A stretch of DNA of 64,000 nt from Apiotrichum sp. Y4204 (lineage: Eukaryota > Basidiomycota > Tremellomycetes > Trichosporonales > Trichosporonaceae). The stretch spans positions 248,001-312,000 of the forward strand of contig JAMYHL010000024.1 of the NCBI GenBank assembly GCA_025531455.1, written 5' to 3'. Position numbers and translations under genes: made by a program. The notes beneath the pieces are model-generated. The model was not told the origin of the DNA. It did no database searches and was given only the letters and a program-made list of their open reading frames with translations. Shown in pieces: positions 1-10,405 of the stretch (position 1 is the stretch's first letter; every line of letters begins with the position of its first letter).

Positions 1-322
1 CCTGTCGGCCAGCACCCCTCCGGACTATGCGCCGCCTTCACTCTCTGCTGGACTTCCGCCTTCGGCCTTCCCCTCGACAGACACAAAACGCCGCTGGTTC
101 AGCCTCAACTGGAAAACACGCCGCAACTCGATCGGCAACCAGAAGTAACAATCAACGGACTCTGCATGCGATCAGTATACCCCTCACAATAGAATCTCAT
201 AACGATAGACGATGATGCTCGGGGAGAGCAGTACGAGACGGAGCACGACACAATGTGGGCGCCATAGAACAACAGGCGGTCCGCCCCACCGGTATGCAAT
301 TATGTCCATTACGACGTTAGCG
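1..322. other. No gene recognised; 3' flank of the MFS transporter
   Basis: Only short chance open frames are present, with no recognisable protein motif. The stretch presumably contains the 3' UTR of the leftward transporter gene next to it. Confidence 0.5.
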
Positions 323-1897
323 TTAAGTGACAGGGAAGAGAGCCGCGGCGAGGCCGCCAACCAGAGTAGTCAATCCCGTGAAGAGGAGTAGCACGCCATA
401 GTTTGTGCTGCCGTACACGCCCGCCGCTCCGCGGAGCACACTCGTCTTGAGGAGGGCTGTGGACACTGGTCCAGACGCAAAGTTGCCCACACCACGGAGC
501 GTGGCGTCGATCCCAAACAGGAGCCCGGGCAGCGTCGGGTCGTCCTCTATCGCGTCAGCTGCATCTCGGGTCCTAGTCTCCACTCACTAGCAATAAGAGA
601 AATCATCTTGCTCCACGCACTGGGCGTACACAGCGCGGTAAGCCCCCACGCGAGGCTGAAGAGAATGAGCAGCGCGTCGTGCGTCCCGAATCCCCACAGC
701 AGGGTAGCAGCCAAAGCGGAGAGGACACACGACGCAAGCATCACCCTGTTCACTGGTAGCCGGTCCGAAAACCACCCAGTCATGAGGTTGCCGAGCACGC
801 TGGCGGCGTACATGATCGCGACGAGGGCCGTCCCCGATGGCCGCGTGGGGCCGACAACGTCCGCGAAAACTGGCAGTGTAAGTACTAAAATTGCTGTTCA
901 GATTCTCCTCACTGGGCATCCAGAGCGAGGGGATAAAGTTGCCGATGGAGGTAAGCCCCACGAACGCGGCCATGGCCCAGAGCGCGCGGCGGCGGAGGAA
1001 CGCATAGTCTACGCTCTGGATCGGGCGGCGGGTCGCGACGCGCGCGAGGGCCACGCGCGGGCGGACAAACACAAAGGCTACGAGGTTTATCGCGCCGAAT
1101 ATAGCTGCGAGAGAGAGCATCGTGCCCTTGTATCCTACTCTATGCAGCAAAGCGGTGCCGAGGAGGGGAAAGAATGTGCCGCCGGCCGCGGCGCCGCTGA
1201 AGAGTATGCCTGTTGCGAGGCCGCGGCGCGCGTTGAACCACCCAAACAGCATGGTCACGCACGGAAAGTGGAGTGCTGGGTGAGTGTCCTAAAAAGGGGG
1301 AGAACGTACCTTCTGATAGAGGATACATTATGCCAATGGTGAGCACGAGATGCCACGGCTGCGTGACGAACGCGGCGCACACAAGGCTCGCGGTGCCAAA
1401 GACGAGGCCGGCAATCTGCAAATGGCGCGTATATTGCGGCCAGGCAGCGAACAGCCTAAAATTAAGACTAAACACATCTGCTGTTCTCTTCTTATCTCGA
1501 CTTACGGCCCCATGATGCCGCAGAACACACACAACAGCCCATTCTGCAGGGTTGCGGCCAGCGTCGTCGTGCTCTCCTGTCCGGGGAACAGGATTGAGCT
1601 CCAGTACGCGTGCAGGATGCCCACGCTATACGGCAGCCCCCACACGATCGTCTCGATGACCGTCGCCGCGACGAGGAAGGACCACGCGCCCCATCCCGCG
1701 TCCTGCGGCGCGAGGGCGGGGACGGGGCGTTCGCTCGCTCTGGCATCTGTGGTTGTTTCGTTTTCTTGCCCGTGGTCTTCTTGGGCTTGAGTTTCGGCGT
1801 GATTATTTGGCTGGACCAGATTAGTGCCAGAATCGTAGGCCCCCAGCGGGGTCTGCGCGCCCGGCGTCCCCCGGGGGCGTAGTTCAATGTCAGCCAT
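323..1897 (-). CDS. MFS transporter, monocarboxylate (MCT/SLC16-like) type
   Basis: This is a polytopic major facilitator, probably in the plasma membrane and moving a small carboxylate or related solute; the substrate is inferred. Five exons fit a single frame: 1897-1506, 1455-1310, 1275-913, 869-588 and 558-323, giving 472 aa. The N-terminal ~70 residues are hydrophilic. The first helix (WSFLVAATVIETIVWGLPYS) opens the transporter domain. FGWFNARRGLATGILFSGA is the typical MCT segment between helices 4 and 5. GNLMTGWFSDRLPVNRVML matches the loop with the second MFS signature. The last intron would be only 29 nt and lacks a clear branch site, so that junction is the least certain. The start is the first Met in frame with the first helix. 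The family call is firm, but the substrate cannot be read from the sequence. Confidence 0.85.
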
Positions 1898-2425
1898 GTT
1901 AGGATAAAGTGGGTAATGCGGCCTGCAGTTGTAAGGTTGCCATGGGTCTTAATAGCTGGCTCCATGGTTTCAATGGACTCGACGATCGCTCCAAAACTGA
2001 CCTTTGAGTCGAGTCGGGATCGGTTCCCTTCGGTGTCCTCTGTCGGCGCTAAGCGATGATAACGTTATCAGGTGATCGACCAACACAGTCGGATCCGACG
2101 TTTCCGAGCGCCAAGACCAGACCGGCTCACATCACCGCAATGCATGGCATAAATGCTATATACAACATCGGACTGGACAACTTTTGATTGACAATGGTCT
2201 CTACTCGGTCTACTTCTCTGTGTGCGACTCGGTCTACTTCTCTATGCGCGTTTGCTCGGCATATGTGATGTGCCATATCTGTCGTGTCAGCTAAATGAGG
2301 GCGATCCTAGCTAGTAAGGGCGAGCGTGAAGGCGCACGCATGGTGGTGATGAAACCCACATGACCTCCACGAAGATTCGTTTCCATCCTTTCACTCGTCC
2401 TCCCTGGTGGGTCAAATTGATCCAC
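1898..2425. other. Intergenic: transporter upstream region and RNase III-like 3' flank
   Basis: No coding frame is supported. It probably holds the promoter of the leftward MFS transporter and contains one short direct repeat, listed separately. Confidence 0.5.
2203..2243. repeat. 17-bp direct repeat, two copies
   Basis: ACTCGGTCTACTTCTCT occurs at 2203-2219 and again at 2227-2243, separated by 7 bp. It lies about 300 bp upstream of the MFS transporter start, so it may be a duplicated regulatory site or a replication-slippage product. Confidence 0.8.
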
Positions 2426-4102
2426 TCAGTTTACCCACCTTCCCACCGAAAGCACTGCGTACGACCAGCCCTGTTCTTCGGGACTTGTGTACGCTCGGCA
2501 GCTGTGTCCACTCAACATTCTCAGGTCGTGTTTGTCTGGTGGGTTAGCGACCCGAAAGGCTCCCGTACCCACCGTCAGGCCAAGTTTCTTGGCAGCCTCC
2601 CACGCCGCGGCATTGCGCGCGCGGTACCTGCTCGAGCGCGTCGCATCGCCCATCTCGACGCCGTCGACCGAGCAGCGGATGCGCCAGAGAATGCCGACGC
2701 TGGTCTCAAAGCGCTGTGAGTCGTAGTCGATGCGGCGCTCGCGCTGCGTGCCGTACATCTTGAGGAGGAGTGCCATGCCTTCTGCGTGCGTGTCGAGCCG
2801 GTCGAGCTCCTCTGGCGACGCGGCAACCTCCACCGTACCGTCGTACGCGGTGCCCATAACAGAGTAATGCTGGTTGTACTCGTTCTTCATGTGCTGGAGG
2901 AAGAAGTCGTACAGCGGATCGTACATCTCCCGCAGCCAGGCGGTGATGCACGCAAATCCCTCTGTCATACGGGTCTCGATCGGGTATGAGAAGTAGATTC
3001 CAGCAATGTACGCCTCGACAAGCGCCGCGCGGACATCCGTCTGCGCACGAAGGACGGGAAGCAGGCGCGGGTCGCCATTCAGCCGCTGCGGGAGATTGTA
3101 CATGCCAGAGATGTGGGAGAGCGTCGCGTTCGAGACGAGGTGCGCCTTGAGTTTCTGGTGGGTCAGGACAGCGCACATGGAAACACCCACAGTGGCGGTG
3201 CCACACGTCAGACCAGGATTGAGCTCGTGCAGCCACGTCGTGACAATCATGCCGAGCACGCTGTCGCCAACATGCTCGAGCTTCTCATAGTGCCGCTGCG
3301 GCTCCTCAAACTGGCCGCGGGAACGGGGAAAGACGCTTTGGTGGGTGAACACCTGCTTGAGGATCTCGGCGTCGCGGATGGGGGGCAGGGGAGGTAAGGG
3401 GAACACTGGCAGTTTTTCGACCGGAAGGAGCACCGCAGTGGAGGCGCCGCCCTTCTTCGCGCGCTTGCTGGGCAATGGCGGAGGAAGCACGGGGACAGGT
3501 CCGGTGTCGTGGGGGTCATACGGCGTGATATCGACGGTACGCGTAACGCGGAGGGACAAAGGTGTTACCGGCCCATCCTCGTCCTTGTCATCGTCGCGCT
3601 TGAAAATATTAAACTCCTCTTCGCGCTTGCTGCCCAAGTCGTCTTCGGAGCGCGCGCGCTTCGCGACGCTGAAGCCGTCCTTCTCCTGTCCTGCGGGAAC
3701 GGAGCGTGGCCACATGTTGATTGTCGCGCGGCCCACGGCCGTCGGGAGGGGGTTGGAATCCGCGTATGGTACCAGTGCGCCTGGACCCGGTGCGGGAGTC
3801 GCACGGCTGGAGGAGGGGGAAGGTGAGCTGCGGCTGGGGACGGCTGGAGCTGAGACTGGAGCCTGGAAGGGAGCCGTACTGCCGTCGTTCTCGCGGCTCC
3901 TCACGCGGCGGCGAGAGCGAGGAGACTTGTTTGGCCCCGTAGCAGCATCTGTAGATGACATAGTAGCACTTCCAAAGTCTTCGGCTGTCCGAGGGGTTAC
4001 CGGCTTAGGAGGGAGCTTGGCATACGCGAACATGGGCGGCTTTGGCTTGGGAGGAAGACCAGCCGCGGGCGGGCGCCAGGGGATGTTAGTTGGCGGGTCC
4101 AT
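2426..4102 (-). CDS. RNase III-like protein with C-terminal dsRBD-like segment
   Basis: This single-exon frame encodes 558 aa. Residues 1-235 are Pro/Ser-rich and probably disordered. Residues ~245-395 form an RNase III domain, with FTHQS near 252 and the signature HYEKLEHVGDSVL at 271-283, which keeps the acidic residues E273, E276 and D280. The second acidic motif aligns as AALVEAYIAGIYF (359-371). E363 is present, but the position normally held by Asp (DxxEA) is Ala360. Residues ~470-510 (RYRARNAAAWEAAKKLGL) resemble the end of a double-stranded RNA-binding domain. The architecture (single RNase III plus dsRBD, no helicase or PAZ) resembles Rnt1 or budding-yeast Dcr1 rather than canonical Dicer. 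The role could be rRNA/snRNA processing, RNAi, or non-catalytic RNA binding. The family is fairly sure, catalytic activity is not. Confidence 0.8.
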   Translation of the reverse strand: MDPPTNIPWRPPAAGLPPKPKPPMFAYAKLPPKPVTPRTAEDFGSATMSSTDAATGPNKSPRSRRRVRSRENDGSTAPFQAPVSAPAVPSRSSPSPSSSRATPAPGPGALVPYADSNPLPTAVGRATINMWPRSVPAGQEKDGFSVAKRARSEDDLGSKREEEFNIFKRDDDKDEDGPVTPLSLRVTRTVDITPYDPHDTGPVPVLPPPLPSKRAKKGGASTAVLLPVEKLPVFPLPPLPPIRDAEILKQVFTHQSVFPRSRGQFEEPQRHYEKLEHVGDSVLGMIVTTWLHELNPGLTCGTATVGVSMCAVLTHQKLKAHLVSNATLSHISGMYNLPQRLNGDPRLLPVLRAQTDVRAALVEAYIAGIYFSYPIETRMTEGFACITAWLREMYDPLYDFFLQHMKNEYNQHYSVMGTAYDGTVEVAASPEELDRLDTHAEGMALLLKMYGTQRERRIDYDSQRFETSVGILWRIRCSVDGVEMGDATRSSRYRARNAAAWEAAKKLGLTVGTGAFRVANPPDKHDLRMLSGHSCRAYTSPEEQGWSYAVLSVGRWVN

Positions 4103-4506
4103 AGTGAGAAAAAGAGGGGAAAGGGCAGTGACAAGGCGATGATGAGGAGGAAGAGGAGTATGAGGGGGAGGGTGATGGAGTTGGTGAGGACGTGGGAAAT
4201 GGGAAGCTTTGACGCTTCGGACGACGAACAGACTCGTTTTTTGTGGGTCTCGAAATTGGACCTTCCTCCACCTCCACTTTTTTGTGGTCCATTATCCCAT
4301 TTTTGCCACCCAGAAGGCCAAAAGAAGGGGTCTCACACGTTCACACTCTGCATTTGGTCGTGGACTCTGCCCATTCTCACAGCTATCATAACCACAGCCA
4401 TAACCACTGTCCAATATCCTGATGTCCATGCTCGCGCGAGAGGAGCGAGTGCTCATCCCGAGTTTTCTGCTTATGAAGCCAGCCGGCCCAAGTTGCCTTT
4501 GGCCCA
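4103..4506. other. Intergenic, no feature recognised
   Basis: This region lies between the RNase III-like start and the 3' end of the secreted Cys-rich gene. The stretch next to the RNase III-like ATG is GA-rich on the plus strand, as expected of a CT-rich fungal 5' UTR. No coding frame is supported. Confidence 0.4.
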
Positions 4507-5022
4507 CTACTTGGGGGGACGCCAGCTACCGCAAGGCGGCACGGTGGACGACTTTGCGGGAATATCGCCCCTGCGCGCCCAGCAGTGGCTGTCGGTGAGG
4601 TAGTGGTCGTCGAGCTGGCACCAGATCTTGAGGCTTTCGTAGGGCTTGTACTCGCGGGCAACCGACGAGTGGGCCGTGTCGGTATAGCACAGCGTCACGC
4701 GGACGGTGGTGGCGGCCTGCGGCCCGCGCTCGGCATTACACCCCTCGTCGGCCTCGCACGGCATCGTGATGCGCTGTGGGGAGGCGGCCGGCATGGGGAT
4801 AAAGCACTCGCCGACGTTGAAGAACCCGGCGCGCTTGCACCGGATTTTGATGTCTGCGCTGGCGGCCAGGTGCTTTACGATTGGGGAGCAGCGGTCCGCC
4901 TCGGCGTAGCAGTCTGTCTCGGACGTCGTGCGCGTGAACTCTGGACCTTCGGGGCCGCAGCACTCGCACCCGGGGCCGGCTGAGACGAGCGCCGCGAGCG
5001 TGAGAAGGAGGGCGATCTTCAT
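4507..5022 (-). CDS. Small secreted cysteine-rich protein, unknown function
   Basis: The open frame extends upstream to 5118, but the Met at 5022 starts a good signal peptide (MKIALLLTLAALVSAG), so I chose that start, giving 171 aa. The mature part (~155 aa) contains 13 cysteines, beginning CECC directly after the predicted cleavage site and spread evenly to the C terminus. This implies several disulfides and an extracellular or wall location. No transmembrane segment, GPI tail or catalytic motif is visible. It is not similar to any family I can name. Small secreted Cys-rich proteins in fungi may be wall components, antimicrobial proteins or host-interaction factors, and nothing here separates these options. 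No intron is needed. Confidence 0.7.
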   Translation of the reverse strand: MKIALLLTLAALVSAGPGCECCGPEGPEFTRTTSETDCYAEADRCSPIVKHLAASADIKIRCKRAGFFNVGECFIPMPAASPQRITMPCEADEGCNAERGPQAATTVRVTLCYTDTAHSSVAREYKPYESLKIWCQLDDHYLTDSHCWARRGDIPAKSSTVPPCGSWRPPK

Positions 5023-5719
5023 CTCGGATTTGGGGAGTGCAGATGTGTAGTGGCGAAGGTAGTTGTGAGATGCAATACTGGAAGTCATGCAGACGAGAGA
5101 CGACCGACTGCAACGCATTATAACCTTTCTAGCTCCTGACTCACCGCTCGAGCTCTGACGCAGTCACCGCTGCTTGCGTTCACAAACCCGATCTCACGCG
5201 CAGCACATGACGTTGAGCCGCCGGCAGGGCCGCCAGGCCGCCAGTCGTGAGGTCGGCAAAGACGCCCAGGCGCAGCAGCTTCCGGGCTTCCGATGGCTTG
5301 GCATCTCACATGTGCAAAGCTTCCATGACTTGAAGTTATGCTTGCACTTGAACGTTCCCACCTGAGTCGTTCCGCAATCGCCGATGCAAGTCGACTAGGT
5401 CATTCCGCATCTCCTCTTGCTCATTCTTGCAGACTTCCATCGGAGGGCGGGCGTTCCCTGCGGTTAGTGACGGACATGTAAGAACGGTGTTCTCACGGTC
5501 TTTCTTCAATGTCTGCAAATTGTGCTCCTTGACGGTCTATGAGTCGCTTCTGTGTTGCTCTTGAGGTTGAAGGGCTTGGCAGTGGCGATGCAGACCAATC
5601 AGCCGAGGCATGGACTGGGTGTCACGATCACAACAAAGCCGACTGGTGTGCCGGTGTGCCGGAGGGCGCATCACACTCCCAACTTTCCCAATCATTACGA
5701 GTCAATACATACATCGCAT
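5023..5719. other. Intergenic, no feature recognised
   Basis: This region contains the upstream side of the secreted Cys-rich gene and the 3' flank of the PPPDE-thioredoxin-PUL gene. Only short chance frames are present. Confidence 0.4.
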
Positions 5720-8034
5720 CTAACACAACTTGGTAGCCACCTCGTCTGCGAGCTTGCGCACATCCGCCTTGCCCCACCGCTTGCCCGCGTCCTCGAGCGT
5801 GGCCCGCGCGCCAAGGACCTCGAGCAGCGGCTTGATTCCCTCCTCGTACGACGGTGAAAGGTAGATAAGTAGCGCTGATGCGGCGAGGAGGCGGTGGCCT
5901 GCGGTTGCTTAGCTTTTGCACAGAGTAGGGTGTGGCAGCCACTCACCGACATCCGAGTCGCTCTCGCGACCGATTCCCTCCAGCAGCGCAGTAAGAAGCT
6001 CGAGCTCCCAGTCGGCCTGGAGACCCTCCTCGTCGTCGGATCCGCCGGCCGCAGCGCGCTCCTTAGCCACACGGTGGCGCCATGCCGCGGCGTTGACAGC
6101 AACGTCTGCAGCAGCCTTGCGCACACTGACCTCAGGGTGGAGGAGGGAGTCAACGAGGACACTGAGCAGATCGGTCTGGACGGTGGACTCGGTGCCAAGC
6201 ACCAAGTTAGCGAGGGGGAGCGGGGCGAGGAGGTTGGTCGCCAAGCGAAGGGTGGTGAGGAGAAGCGGGCGCGGGGCGGCGGCCTTGTCTCCCTGCAGCG
6301 TACTAGCGGTGAGAGAGAGGATGGGGCCTATCGGCTGCGAACTGGATGAGGAGAGTCGCGCAGCGAGAGCGGCGACTATCGGGGTCTTGAGGAGACCGAT
6401 GCGCCATAGGTCGACGACAGGGAATGCTTCAGCCGGCTTTAGTGAGCCAAGAAGCGCGGTCGTAGCATTCGTCCACTGGTCGATCGCGGTGGCGTTCGGC
6501 ATCGTCTTGCCTTCGAGTATCGGGATGGCAACGGTCTTGAGTACGCCAACCTGCTCTGATGAAGCACCTGCAAAGCTCTCAAGCTTGGTCAGAAGCGCAG
6601 TAAACGCCGGGGTCGTCGTCGCCGTAATCGGCTGAGTAGAAATACGCTGCGTGGCGGCAAGGTACTTCCGCTTATGGGGGTGGACAGGGAAGCAGTCGTC
6701 GAGGAGCCGCTCCGTCGCCTGCTCGATACCCCGCTTGTCCGCGCCCTGCACCTCATTGACCTTCTTCCCCTCTTTGAAGAACATGAATGTCGGCGTCGCG
6801 CTCACGCCGTACTGGCCCGCAATGGCGTGTCCCTCCCCGACGCCCATCTCGACCTCGACGAACCGCGTACCTTTCGGGCCATATGTCGCGTGGTGCGTCT
6901 CCGCCAGCGCCTCATATGCAGGCTTGATCATCCGGCACGGGGGACAGCCAGCCGTGTTCGTAAAGTTGACAATGACCGCCTTGTTGTTCGACATGATGGA
7001 GTTGAAGTTTGCCTGCGAGGTGACGAGGGTGAGTGCCGACGTCTCCGGAATGGACCGCGTGACGCCTGCTGGCTCTCCTGCGCCTTGCGAGCCGGAGCCT
7101 CCGGCAGCGGCAGCCGCGACGGCTTGGAGGAAGCTGGCCGCGAGGTTCTGGTCATTCGGCGCACCCGCCGCAGGCGGCGCGGGGGGTGGCGTGGCCGGGG
7201 CCGCCGGGGCGGGAACCGGACTGGGGTCGAACGCGGAGTGCTCGCTCCCGCTCGTCGCACCAAACATGGCATCGATCTGCGGCTTGATCATTTGTCCCAG
7301 CGGCGTGGTGAGGAATTCGGCGGGAAGACCTGTTATCAGCGGTGTACTTCACCCGCACTCACCGCTGATCCAGCTCGGGATTTCGGTGCCCGTCAGGAAG
7401 CCAATGACGTCGGCGGTGAAGTTGTTGCAGTTGAAGTCGATGAGATGGTACTTGGTCGGCGTGTAGTACTCGGACAGCGAGAAGAGGTACTCCTGGAAAG
7501 TGTCCGGGTCAATTTCTGAGAGTTAGAGCTAACAGGCGCGGTACAACTCACGGGTCTCGCCGCACTCGATGATCTGCTGCGGCGTGCCATGCTGAAATGT
7601 CAGCGAGTGTCATGAAGAAGGTATGAGCTTCCCTGTCGGCTCCGCAGCTCAAACCCCAGAATCTCGGCACTAATCGCCTCGCCACTCACATGCGTCGTTC
7701 CAGGAGCAGCCTCCATGATTCCGCGCCCGTAGAAGATTTCGCGGCCGTACGCAACGACGGACGTGTGCCTGCTGTCAGCCCATAGGATCATGACATTGTG
7801 GGTGGCGAACGTCGGAGCGTCGCGCACCGCGAGATGGCAGCCGGTTGAAGATGAACTCCGGCCATCTCCCGCTCACTGTACATACCAGATACCGTCAATC
7901 TGCCGTCCCGTCAGGCCAAGACTCATGCTCTTCGCCATGCCCCGCGAGAGGTCGTACACGTAGAGCTGGACGCGCTGGGGTCAGACGTCGTGCGGGTGTA
8001 AGCTTAGGCGCAATTCACCCACCTGGCCGCTCAT
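5720..8034 (-). CDS. PPPDE (DeSI-like) peptidase - thioredoxin - PUL domain protein
   Basis: Seven exons join into about 643 aa. The first exon is tiny (ATGAGCGGCCAG, ending at 8023). Residues 5-125 are a PPPDE/DeSI papain-like isopeptidase domain: LYVYDLSRGMAK, the catalytic His in WHTSVVAYG (~35) and the catalytic Cys in LIDFNCNNFTADV (~103). This family removes SUMO or ubiquitin-like modifiers. An Ala/Pro-rich linker follows, then a thioredoxin domain with the active site AGCPPCRMIKP (Cys ~253 and ~256). The C-terminal ~270 residues match a PUL domain, the Cdc48-binding alpha-solenoid of PLAA/Ufd3. The last exon (to the stop at 5720-5722) completes that solenoid. The combination suggests redox-linked ubiquitin/SUMO handling with Cdc48, which is inference. 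All catalytic residues are present. Confidence 0.88.
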
Positions 8035-8976
8035 TCTGAAGAACGATAAAGATGGGAAAGGCGAAAGAGAGATGGAGAGAATGCGAGAAATGGAATGTAT
8101 CCGAGGTAGATGGAAATGTCGACGACTGCGATGCCTTCGTGTGCGCTGACGAGCTGACGCGGTGACGAAACACGCGCTGACGAAACACACCGATCCCCGT
8201 CGGTGAGCGCGTAAGCCTCGGAAACAATGCGGGGCTCCGCATTGCCAACCACTCTCATTCCCGTTCCAAAATCCCACGACCACCTCAACCTCACCTGCGT
8301 TGGCGACCGTTGACGGTGACCTTTCGGCACTGTTCCGACTTGAAGCTGCGGAGTGTCACGAGTCAGCTGTATCTCTTTCCCGCTCCGCTCTGCTCTGTTC
8401 ATCCACTTGTCAAGCGGCAGCAGCTCGGTAGTCCCTCGACCCTCCCGCTGCCTACTAGACGCCAACGATACAGTTCTCGTTGCGCTCGAGCGTGTACGTG
8501 GGGCTCCTGAGTTTGTATCCATACTCGCTCCCAATGAACATGCATTTCTATGCAACAAGCGCTCACCATGTCTCCATGAACCTCGGCGAGAATGTTCACA
8601 GGTACTTCTCTAATACATCTTTACTTTGCAAGACCGCAGGAGAAAGCCTCATCCCAACGAGCGGCCCTGTGTCTTGCCTGAAATACCTTGCCTCAGCCAA
8701 ACTATACACCCAGGAGGATAACAAGATAACGCGGGCCGCCAATGTATCGCAATGTTCTGGACTTCCCCTACAGAATTGCTGCTCGACTCGCTATTACATG
8801 CATGCACCACTCAATCTTTCTTAGACCGCGGCCCTTGTGCGACGGAGTTGACCGTCGCCCTCGATACGCGCCAGGGCTGGTCGTAACGAGATGACGACAC
8901 TGGACACCCGATGTTCATAAGAAGACGCCGAGACGACACTTTGCTTTCCACTTGACTCCCACTACCTCACAGCACA
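8035..8976. other. Divergent intergenic region
   Basis: This 942-bp gap lies between the divergently transcribed PPPDE-PUL gene and the amidohydrolase gene, so it should hold both promoters. No coding frame with recognisable similarity was found. Confidence 0.5.
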
Positions 8977-10405
8977 ATGTACCGCCCGCGCCAGCTGACG
9001 ATCAACCCGACGCGTCTGATGGAGACGCTGCACAAAACTTGTGCATGGGGCGCGGCACACCGCTACGGCCCGTGAGTCGGACAAGTACAAGCTGCGAATC
9101 TAACGACAGGGGTCCCACGGAGACGGGGATGGCGCGGCTCACGCTCTCGGACGACGACAAGGCCGCGCGGGACTGGTTCAAGGCCGAGATGAAGACCCTA
9201 GGATGCGATGTCAGGGTGGATGCGATGGGGAACATGTTTGCCGTCCGCCCGGGGAAGAGAGATGGCGCGCCCACCGCCATGGGAAGCCACCTCGACACGC
9301 AGCCGACCGGAGGACGGTACGATGGTATCCTCGGTATCATGGCGGGTGTCGAGGCCATGCGGACGATTCACGGGGAGGGGTACAAGACGGAGTTTCCGCT
9401 TGCTGTCGTGAACTGGACCAAGTGGGTGGGAGAGTGCGAATGTTGGCTGACAACAGCGAGGAGGGAGCACGCTTTCCCAAGTCGCTCCATGGCTCGGCTG
9501 TCTGGGCGGGAGAGTACCCCCTTGCGACGGCGCATGCGCTCGGTGACGTCGCTGACCCGTCGATTACCGCTGGCGCGGAACTCGAGCGCATCGGATACAA
9601 CGGCAGCCTCGAGTGCTCGGCAAAGGCCAACCCGCTCGGCGGACACTTTGAGCTTCACATCGGTGGGTGCTAGTGTTTGCAATCACTGACACTCAGAACA
9701 GGGCCCAGTGCTCGAGGACAACAAGCAGCGCATTGGCGTCGTCTCGGGCGGCCAGGCGTACAAGTGGTTCAAGGTCACGATCCACGGGCGGGACAGCCAC
9801 GCGGGGACCACGCCGATGGACCTGCGCGCGGACCCGCTGTTGGCTAGCGCACGCCTGATGATGGCGGCGAACGCTGTTGCCATCTCGCACGGGGGTTGTG
9901 CGACGACCGGAATTATGTCGCTTAAACCCGGGAGCATCAACACGATCCCTAACGAGGTCGAGTACACGCTGGATATCCGGCACCCGTCGGACAACACGCT
10001 TGCGGCGATGGAACGGGATATCAAGGCTGCGGCGGAGAAGATTGTCGCCGAGGCGGGAAAGTATAAAGTCTCGATCGATATCGGGACCATGTTCGAGTAT
10101 GCCGCGACGCACTTCCACGACGCGTGCCGCGCCGCGATCCGCCAAGCGGGCGAGGCGAGTGCTGGTGCTGATAGAGTGAGGGATATCGTCAGTGGAGCCG
10201 GACACGACTCGTGCGCGACCGCAAAACAGTGTCCCACCGGGATGGTGTTTGTCCCGTGCGAGGCGGGGCTGAGCCACAACCCCCGCGAGTACGCGACTCC
10301 TGAGGACTGGTGAGTGTTGGTTCTGGCGTGGCTGACAGCAGTGCGCTCGGCGCGCAGGTGCTCATGGACGCTGCCCTGCTGTTTGACTCGCAGCGGTCGA
10401 AGTAG
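8977..10405 (+). CDS. M20-family hydantoinase/carbamoylase-type amidohydrolase
   Basis: Five exons (8977-9071, 9110-9421, 9457-9662, 9697-10309, 10342-10405) give 429 aa with all phases matching. The enzyme is a metal-dependent amidase that cleaves N-carbamoyl groups. Allantoate amidohydrolase, N-carbamoyl-L-amino-acid hydrolase and beta-ureidopropionase (pyrimidine breakdown) share this fold. Metal ligands are visible: His and Asp in GSHLDTQPTGGRYDGILG, the Glu pair in NEEGARF (formed across intron 2), and His in the late GAGHDS. HFELHIEQGP is the family's lid-proximal motif. No targeting peptide is seen, so it is probably cytosolic. The start MYRPRQLTINPTRL fits the usual family start; the longer upstream frame is out of phase with it. 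The substrate is undetermined. Confidence 0.88.
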
